Source: Erysipelotrichaceae bacterium
GTDB lineage: Bacteria; Bacillota_I; Bacilli_A; Erysipelotrichales; Erysipelotrichaceae
NCBI GenBank assembly: GCA_017431225.1
Contig: JAFRLM010000018.1
Location: forward strand, 40,584-104,583
DNA: 64,000 bases
Direction: 5' to 3'
The notes beneath the pieces are model-generated. The model was not told the DNA's origin, made no database searches, and was given only the letters and a program-made list of their open reading frames with translations. Positions 58,518-64,000 of the stretch are shown one piece after another. Made by a program: the position numbers and the translations under genes. Within the stretch, counting starts at the first letter, position 1. Every line of letters starts with the position of its first letter.

Positions 58518-59300
58518 TTAATGGATAACTTCCTGCGGGGCCGCTTCCTCTTCCTCGGCAAGCGTCACTTCGCTGTAGGCGTTGTTGAAGTCATCGTTGT
58601 TGAAATCCTCGACATAGCGGGCGCTGACCCGGTAGGTCTTGCCGCTGTGGGTATGGAGGCGGTATTCCCCGTCAAAGAAGACACCCTGACCGCCGTAATA
58701 GATCATCTGATCGAGGATATCCTTATACTCCTCAAAAGGATCTTCCTCGCTGACATGCAGACTGTAGTCCGGACGGCCGAAAGCCGCCATGCCCCGGGTA
58801 TGCAGCCAGTATCCTTCCTTTTCCTTTGATGCCAGGATGAAGGCATGATTCTGGGCGTTGACTTCCTTCTCGAAGAAGCGTTCTTTGAAATCCTCCGGTG
58901 AATACAGGGTGAAGGTCATCAGATCAAGCACGCCAACGCCTCCCTGTTCCAGAAGCGCCTGCAGGATCCCGATCACATTGCGCATATAGTCAAGTGTCCT
59001 GTGTTCCTCGACCTCGCCTTTCAGGATGACACAGTCATCTGTGTTTTTGCATTTCTCATAGAGTTCGGGCGCTGTGCCTTTCAGGATATTGCCGACCGCG
59101 CCGGCAAAGAAGCCTTCGATATACGCGGCATTGTCCTTACGGCTCAAAGCCTGCATCGAAAGTCCCGCGGGAAGTCCGTCCGCGTGGTGACGGCTGGCCG
59201 AGACCTCAAGGTCTTTTCCGGAAGTGCCGAACACCACATAGAACAGGAACGGCTTATAACCGCGTTCCTGATAATGTTCTCTTTTCTGTGTATCTGTCAT
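58518..59300 (-). CDS. Unknown 260-aa protein
   Basis: Cytosolic protein with no family recognised. N terminus YQERGYKPFLFYVVFGTSGKDLEVSASRHHADG, a middle segment GILQALLEQGGVGVLDLMTFTLYSPEDFKERFFEK, and a C terminus with RLHTHSGKTYRVSARYVEDF and a very acidic tail. GAAGGAGA lies before ATG 59300. It shares the strand with the two genes upstream, 27 bases away. Confidence 0.65.
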   Translation of the reverse strand: MTDTQKREHYQERGYKPFLFYVVFGTSGKDLEVSASRHHADGLPAGLSMQALSRKDNAAYIEGFFAGAVGNILKGTAPELYEKCKNTDDCVILKGEVEEHRTLDYMRNVIGILQALLEQGGVGVLDLMTFTLYSPEDFKERFFEKEVNAQNHAFILASKEKEGYWLHTRGMAAFGRPDYSLHVSEEDPFEEYKDILDQMIYYGGQGVFFDGEYRLHTHSGKTYRVSARYVEDFNNDDFNNAYSEVTLAEEEEAAPQEVIH

Positions 59301-59327
59301 TTTCTTCTCCTTCTGCGAATGCTCTCT

Positions 59328-59813
59328 TTACCAGTAAGTCGGCAGCACCATCAGATACGGCGCAGTGAATACGGCCAGCCAGAAACTGAGCCGGCGGATC
59401 TGCGCCCGGTTCAGTTCCGTGCCGTTAAAGCTGAAGCGTTTGTTCAAACGATAGATCAGCCAGCCCGAGAACAGCAGACCGGGGATCGAAAACAGGATGC
59501 ACCAGAAACCGCGGCCGATATCGATCGGAACCCGGACGAACTGATCGAGCCAGCTGACGCCGATGAACATCAGAAAGATCAGACCTGCTCCCAGGAAATC
59601 GCTGAGAAAGCCGATCATCCAGACTTTGAAGATGCTCTGACGACAGAGCTCTTTGGGATCTTCTGCTTTCAGCTTTTTGCCGCCGAAATACACGACCGCA
59701 AAGTCGATGATGAAATTGCCGGCCAGGATCAGAAGCCAGAGAGGTGTCGGATAAAAGAAGAAAAACCAGAGTGGAAACAGGACGTTGTATAAACGCACGG
59801 TATTCTTTTTCAT
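59328..59813 (-). CDS. Membrane protein, 161 aa, unknown
   Basis: Four probable TM helices (LFPLWFFFFYPTPLWLLILAG, VWMIGFLSDFLGAGLIFLMFI, GFWCILFSIPGLLFSGWLIY and WLAVFTAPYLMVLP). It begins seven bases after an XRE regulator gene (GAGGTC ribosome site), forming a two-gene regulator-membrane protein unit. Confidence 0.75.
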   Translation of the reverse strand: MKKNTVRLYNVLFPLWFFFFYPTPLWLLILAGNFIIDFAVVYFGGKKLKAEDPKELCRQSIFKVWMIGFLSDFLGAGLIFLMFIGVSWLDQFVRVPIDIGRGFWCILFSIPGLLFSGWLIYRLNKRFSFNGTELNRAQIRRLSFWLAVFTAPYLMVLPTYW

Positions 59814-59820
59814 ATTGACC

Positions 59821-60267
59821 TCACTTTTGATGTTTCAGATAATCATGGATCTCATCAAGAGAAAACGAGGAGTAAAGACGCGCATCCTGCTGGTCCAGGA
59901 TACGGTAATGACCGGAAATGATATTCCGCTGTACGCGCAGTCCGTTCTCTTCACTGACCCCTTCCCACCAGACGTGACCGCCCATCGTCAGGGGATGATG
60001 CACTTCCACATCCTCGAAAGCCAGGGCATGGATCAGATCGCTCAGCTCTCCGCCGAAAGCGTTCTGCAGAATGGCGCTGTCGGAAAAGATGCTGACAAGG
60101 GCGACGGCTTCGGTCCAGCCCAGAGACCGTCTCCCCTTTTCGCTTTCCACAAGCGTCTTTTTGGAGATGCCGAGGATCGCAGCCATCTTGTCCTGATGAA
60201 GTTCATGTTCGATGCGGATCAGTTTTTCCAGTTCCGTGATCTTCTGTAAAAATTCTTGTTTGTTCAT
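59821..60267 (-). CDS. XRE-family transcriptional regulator
   Basis: 148 aa. The N-terminal HTH is EKLIRIEHELHQDKMAAILGISKKTLVESEKGRRSLGW, followed by a C-terminal region (FEDVEVHHPLTMGGHVWWEG) of unknown role. It sits divergent from the heterodimeric ABC exporter, with repeat half-sites between the two, so it probably controls both itself and the exporter. Confidence 0.87.
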   Translation of the reverse strand: MNKQEFLQKITELEKLIRIEHELHQDKMAAILGISKKTLVESEKGRRSLGWTEAVALVSIFSDSAILQNAFGGELSDLIHALAFEDVEVHHPLTMGGHVWWEGVSEENGLRVQRNIISGHYRILDQQDARLYSSFSLDEIHDYLKHQK

Positions 60268-60278
60268 ATTCTCTCTTT

Positions 60279-60368
60279 AAGTGTATTTTTACACTTTTTA
60301 TAGAAAGTGTCAATTCCTGACAGATAACAGGCAATTATCAAAAGCAGGCAGGCAAAAAAGTGTAGAAT
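60279..60368. promoter_or_regulatory. Divergent regulator/exporter control region
   Basis: Inverted repeat AAGTGTA/TACACTT (60279-60296) lies over the likely -10 of the XRE promoter (minus-strand TTGACA near 60308-60313). Further AAGTGT half-sites occur at 60305-60310 and beside the plus-strand -10 TAGAAT (60363-60368). The exporter ATG at 60377 follows that -10 by only eight bases and has no ribosome site, so its transcript may be leaderless. Confidence 0.5.
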
Positions 60369-60376
60369 AGAAACAT

Positions 60377-62098
60377 ATGAAAATGATCTGGCGTTTCATC
60401 AAGCCTGTGAAAAAAGCATTATTCCTCGGTCTTCTGATCAAAGCCATCGGTTCGCTTCTTGAACTGCTTTTGCCATATATCCTGGAGCTTATCCTGGATG
60501 ATATCGTTCCGACCCGCAGCGTCGAACTGATCCTGTTCTGGAGCGCGATGATGATCCTCTGTGCTCTCGGGTGCTGGATCTTTAATATCACCGCCAACCG
60601 TCTGGCTTCCGGTGTTGCCCGCGACGCGACGAGGGAGATCCGTCACGCTTTATTTGACCGTTCGCTCTATCTCAGCTGCAGCAAGACCGACGCCTTTACG
60701 ATCCCGTCTCTTGAATCGAGACTCACCAGCGACACCTATAATGTGCACCGCTTTTTAGGCATGGCCCAGCGTATGGGCATCCGGGCTCCGATCATCGTTC
60801 TCGGGGGATTCGCGATCACGATCTTCATGGATCCGGTGCTTTCGCTCGTTCTTTTAGGGACTCTTCCCTTTATCTCGATCCTGGTCTATATCCGCGCGGT
60901 AAAAGGTATCCCGCTCTACACTTCCGTTCAGCGGAAAAGCGACCGCATGGTCTCGGTCGTCCGTGAGAACGCACAGGGTATCCGGGTCATCAAGGCCTTG
61001 AGCCGGGTCGACCACGAAAAAGAACGTTTTGCCAATGTCAATCAGGATATCCGCAATGCCGAGATCCACGCTCAGAAAGTCATGGCGGTCGTATCTCCGG
61101 GCATGAATCTTTTCCTGTATCTGGGCTGGACCGGCGTCCTTTTATTAGGCGCGCACCGCGTTTCACTCGGTCTCAGCAAGCCCGGTGTGATCATCGCCTT
61201 CATGTCCTATTTCACGATCATCTCCCGTTCCCTGATGGCGATCAGCCGTATGTTCATCATGACTTCCCGCGGTCTTGCCAGCGCGAACCGTATCGAGGAA
61301 GTTCTGAACTGCGAGACCGAAAAGGACTGGCAGCCCGGCAATTTCCCGCCGTCAGATCCGCAGTATACGATCGAATTCAAGGATGTCACCTTCTCCTATC
61401 TGAAAGTCCGCAATAACCTGCAGCATATCTCCTTCAAACTCAAAAAGGGAGAAACGCTAGGCGTCCTCGGGGCGACCGGTTCCGGCAAGACGACTCTGCT
61501 CTCGCTGCTGCTGCACTTCTATGAGCTGGATGAAGGCGCAATCTATCTCAACGGCGAGGATATCCGCAATATCCCGCCCCAGGAACTGCGTTCCCGTTTC
61601 GGGATCGTCATGCAGAACGATTTCCTTTTCTCCCAGACCGTAGCCGAGAATATCCGTTTCGGCCGTGAAGTCTCGGAGGAGACACTGAAAAAAGCCCTGG
61701 AAAATGCCCAGGCTTCGGAATTCATCGAAGGTCTCGAGGAAGGTACCGATTACCTCCTCACCAGCAACGCGACCAACCTCTCCGGTGGACAGCGGCAGCG
61801 TCTTTTACTGACACGAGCTTTTGCCTCGCAGCCGGAGATCCTTCTTTTAGATGATTCTTCTTCCGCGCTCGACTACGCGACCGACGCGCGTCTGCGCAAG
61901 GCACTTGCGGAAAACTATGCCGATACCACGATGATCATCATTGCTCAGCGGGTCTCCTCGGTCCGCGCATGTGATCAGATCCTGCTGCTGGAAGACGGCC
62001 GGATCGCATCTTCAGGAACAGATGAGGAACTGCTGGAGAGATCTCCGCTTTATGCCTCGATCTGTGCTTCCCAGATGGGAGGTGCGCTCTTTGACTGA
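60377..62098 (+). CDS. ABC exporter half-transporter (subunit 1)
   Basis: Fused permease-ATPase of 573 aa, six TM helices then nucleotide-binding domain. VGLLGATGSGKTT-type Walker A (GATGSGKTT), Q-loop IVMQNDFLFSQT, signature LSGGQRQRLLLTRA, then Walker B LLLDDSSSALD, where Ser replaces the catalytic Glu of the usual DEAT/DEPT. This marks the degenerate site of heterodimeric exporters such as LmrCD/BmrCD. Its stop overlaps the start of subunit 2. Export of drugs or peptides is likely; regulator is the divergent XRE protein. Confidence 0.93.
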   Translation: MKMIWRFIKPVKKALFLGLLIKAIGSLLELLLPYILELILDDIVPTRSVELILFWSAMMILCALGCWIFNITANRLASGVARDATREIRHALFDRSLYLSCSKTDAFTIPSLESRLTSDTYNVHRFLGMAQRMGIRAPIIVLGGFAITIFMDPVLSLVLLGTLPFISILVYIRAVKGIPLYTSVQRKSDRMVSVVRENAQGIRVIKALSRVDHEKERFANVNQDIRNAEIHAQKVMAVVSPGMNLFLYLGWTGVLLLGAHRVSLGLSKPGVIIAFMSYFTIISRSLMAISRMFIMTSRGLASANRIEEVLNCETEKDWQPGNFPPSDPQYTIEFKDVTFSYLKVRNNLQHISFKLKKGETLGVLGATGSGKTTLLSLLLHFYELDEGAIYLNGEDIRNIPPQELRSRFGIVMQNDFLFSQTVAENIRFGREVSEETLKKALENAQASEFIEGLEEGTDYLLTSNATNLSGGQRQRLLLTRAFASQPEILLLDDSSSALDYATDARLRKALAENYADTTMIIIAQRVSSVRACDQILLLEDGRIASSGTDEELLERSPLYASICASQMGGALFD

Positions 62099-63842
62099 TC
62101 AGAAGAAGAACAACAGCAAAGTCGTACGCCGTCTCTTCGGCTACCTGTGGCAGAACCGGGGACTTCTGGTAATTGCCCTGGCGCTGACCCTTTCCGCCAA
62201 CCTGGCGAACCTCTATGTTCCGGCGATCTCCGGCAACGCGGTCGACGCGATCGAAAGCAGCGGCGGCGTGAATTTTGAGGGGGTCTACCATGCCTGCGCG
62301 ATCCTTCTGACCCTGATCGCGGTCAACGCGGTCTGCAGTTATCTGGCTTCGGTCGTTCTTGTAAGGATCTCCTCCAAGATCTCCAAGACGATGCGCCAGC
62401 AGGTCTTCGATCATCTTTTAAGCATGCCGGTCTCCTATTTTGACCGCAACCAGACCGGGGATATCGTTTCCCGGATCTCCTATGATATCGACACGATCAA
62501 CACTTCCCTGTCTTCCGACCTGATCACCATCCTGACCAGTATCATCACTGTCGTCGGATCCTTCATCATGATGATCCGTATCTCGCCTCTGCTCTGTCTG
62601 ATCTTCCTGATCACGATCCCGCTGATCATCTTCATCTCCCGCCATCGGGCAATGAAGGTCCGTCCGTTATTCTCGAAGCGTTCCCGCGATCTCGGAAAAC
62701 TGAACGGATTCGTTGAGGAGATGCTTTCGGGACATAAGACGATCAAGGCTTACGGACAGGAGGACACCGTTATCGGACAGTTTGACCTGCGCAATAAGGA
62801 AGCTGTGGATTCCTATTACGAAGCGGATTACCAGGGCACGATCGTCGGTCCGACAGTCGGCTTCATCAATAATATCTCGCTTGCCCTGATCTCAGGTCTC
62901 GGCGCCTATCTTTATCTGCGCGGAAAGATCTCGATCGGCAATATCTCTTCCTTTACGCTTTATTCCCGCAAGTTCTCAGGACCGATCAGTGAAACAGCCA
63001 ACCTGATGGCGGACTTCCAGTCAGCCTTATCGGCTGCCCGCCGTGTATTCGCCTTGCTCGACGAACCCAGTGAACCGGATGACGCAGCAGACGCGCAGAC
63101 GATGGATATGGCGGAAGGTTCCGTCACTTTCGAGAATGTGCGCTTCTCCTATATCCCCGGCAAAGAGATCCTGCACGGTCTTGACCTGCAGGCAGAGCCC
63201 GGTACGATGACCGCGATCGTCGGTCCGACCGGTGCCGGCAAGACAACACTTATCAATCTGCTGATGCGTTTCTATGATCCTGACAGCGGCAGCATCTGTG
63301 TCGACGGGATCGATATCCGTCAGCTGAAACGGGATGACCTGCGCCGCCAGTTCTCGATGGTCCTGCAGGATACCTGGCTGTTTGAGGGAACGATCGCCGA
63401 GAATGTCGCTTATGGTCACGAGGGCGCGACCAGGGAGGATGTCGAACGGGTCTGCAAGGCAGCTCATATCCATGAGTTCATCCTGTCTTTGAAGAACGGC
63501 TACGATACCCTTCTGACCGACTCCGGCGTCAATATCTCCAAGGGACAAAAACAGCTGTTAACGATCGCCCGGGCGATGTTGTCGGAAGCGAAGATGCTGA
63601 TCCTCGATGAAGCGACTTCCAACGTTGACTCGCATACGGAACAGCAGATCCAGGAAGCGATGCTGGAGCTCTGCAAAGGCAAGACCACCTTCGTGATCGC
63701 CCACCGTTTATCCACCATCCAGAATGCCGATCAGATCCTGGTCATGCAGCACGGTGAGATCGTGGAACGCGGCACCCATGAGAGCCTGCTGGCAGATAAA
63801 GGCATCTATGCTTCGCTGTTCAATGCCCAGTGGGTCAACTGA
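62091..63842 (+). CDS. ABC exporter half-transporter (subunit 2)
   Basis: Fused permease-ATPase of 583 aa that pairs with subunit 1. Walker A GPTGAGKTT, Q-loop MVLQDTWLFEGT, signature ISKGQKQLLTIARA (variant of LSGGQ), Walker B LILDEATSNVD with the catalytic Glu intact, switch AHRL. This is the active-site-bearing half. The start is TTG 62091 with GGGAGG eight bases upstream, inside the last codons of subunit 1; the longer open frame upstream has no biological start. Confidence 0.93.
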   Translation: MTDQKKNNSKVVRRLFGYLWQNRGLLVIALALTLSANLANLYVPAISGNAVDAIESSGGVNFEGVYHACAILLTLIAVNAVCSYLASVVLVRISSKISKTMRQQVFDHLLSMPVSYFDRNQTGDIVSRISYDIDTINTSLSSDLITILTSIITVVGSFIMMIRISPLLCLIFLITIPLIIFISRHRAMKVRPLFSKRSRDLGKLNGFVEEMLSGHKTIKAYGQEDTVIGQFDLRNKEAVDSYYEADYQGTIVGPTVGFINNISLALISGLGAYLYLRGKISIGNISSFTLYSRKFSGPISETANLMADFQSALSAARRVFALLDEPSEPDDAADAQTMDMAEGSVTFENVRFSYIPGKEILHGLDLQAEPGTMTAIVGPTGAGKTTLINLLMRFYDPDSGSICVDGIDIRQLKRDDLRRQFSMVLQDTWLFEGTIAENVAYGHEGATREDVERVCKAAHIHEFILSLKNGYDTLLTDSGVNISKGQKQLLTIARAMLSEAKMLILDEATSNVDSHTEQQIQEAMLELCKGKTTFVIAHRLSTIQNADQILVMQHGEIVERGTHESLLADKGIYASLFNAQWVN

Positions 63843-63884
63843 TCTTCTCCTGAAACGAACACATAAAATTCGATAACTTAAATC

Positions 63885-63923
63885 AAGAGGAAATCAACAG
63901 TTTTTGATGATTTTCTCTTTTTT
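63885..63923 (+). terminator. Terminator of the ABC exporter operon
   Basis: AAGAGGAAATCA/TGATTTTCTCTT 12-bp stem (one G-U pair) followed by TTTT, 42 bases after the stop codon. Confidence 0.8.
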
Positions 63924-64000
63924 AAGATCTGTAATATTTTATGCATGACGAAAACAGGAGAAGAGTTCTCCCAAATAAAAGAAAGATGAATTATAATTCA
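63924..64000. other. Unassigned right edge
   Basis: 77 bases of AT-rich sequence after the terminator. An open frame from ATG 63942 runs to the edge but has no ribosome site, so no gene is claimed. Confidence 0.3.

Noticed and set aside
1..64000. CRISPR arrays, tRNA or rRNA genes, insertion sequences, integrases
   Set aside because: No regularly spaced repeats, tRNA cloverleaf signatures, transposase motifs or terminal repeats were recognised in any gap.
63942..64000. Partial gene at the right edge
   Set aside because: Only 20 codons are visible, there is no ribosome site, and the preceding sequence is AT-rich without a clear promoter.

Overview
The window looks like chromosomal DNA of a mid-GC (roughly 53% by eye) Gram-positive Firmicute. 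An Erysipelotrichaceae-like gut commensal is my best guess. The evidence is compact operons with strong AGGAGG ribosome sites, an HrcA/CIRCE-controlled small heat-shock gene, a purine salvage and sugar-phosphate gene set, FucO, a ROK glucokinase, DUF4003 and DUF4428 proteins, and many ABC exporters. The genus is inference. No rRNA, tRNA, CRISPR array or insertion sequence was seen.

Layout. 0-3 kb: a hydrolase cut by the left edge, RpiB and a phosphohexomutase. 2.8-4.8 kb: a stand-alone reverse transcriptase (RT), a structured 147-nt element directly upstream of it, and a 177-aa protein. 4.8-12.5 kb: a short UvrA-like ATPase, Hsp20 with CIRCE, a glmS-AKR-cupin operon, and a P-loop/HD protein with a 54-aa partner. 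12.5-20.4 kb: an oxidoreductase, two TetR regulators, PepT and a MacB/FtsX-type exporter. 20.4-25.8 kb: a seven-gene partner-switching operon with STAS proteins, an RsbU-RsbW-like fusion, a degenerate HATPase and a STAS-kinase fusion, but no sigma factor. 25.8-32.1 kb: a DUF218 protein, membrane proteins, a transglutaminase-like/hydrolase lipoprotein, uridine phosphorylase and a MATE transporter. 32.2-35.1 kb: an AlaX-type editing protein, a putative ADP-ribosyltransferase and DUF4003. 35.2-41.4 kb: a zinc-ribbon protein, a transaldolase-family enzyme, purine salvage genes (guanine deaminase, Xpt, nucleoside hydrolase), a racemase and an SDR. 41.4-43.9 kb: an ABC exporter with an XRE-AbrB regulator. 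43.9-45.5 kb: an AbiE toxin-antitoxin pair. 45.6-51.8 kb: an M16 peptidase, a 550-aa unknown protein and a HEPN-NACHT NTPase. 51.9-64 kb: FucO, a ROK kinase, chromate-type transporters, small-molecule and orphan genes, and a heterodimeric ABC exporter under an XRE regulator.

Three loci look most like under-described systems. First, the RT with a multi-hairpin element whose closing stem pairs into the RT start codon. Second, the overlapping pair HEPN-NACHT plus 550-aa helical partner, a probable anti-phage NLR-like system. Third, the partner-switching operon with a fused phosphatase-kinase and no visible sigma target. A putative cytosolic ADP-ribosyltransferase that overlaps a tRNA-editing gene is a fourth candidate. 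Functions are read from motifs only; no database search was possible.
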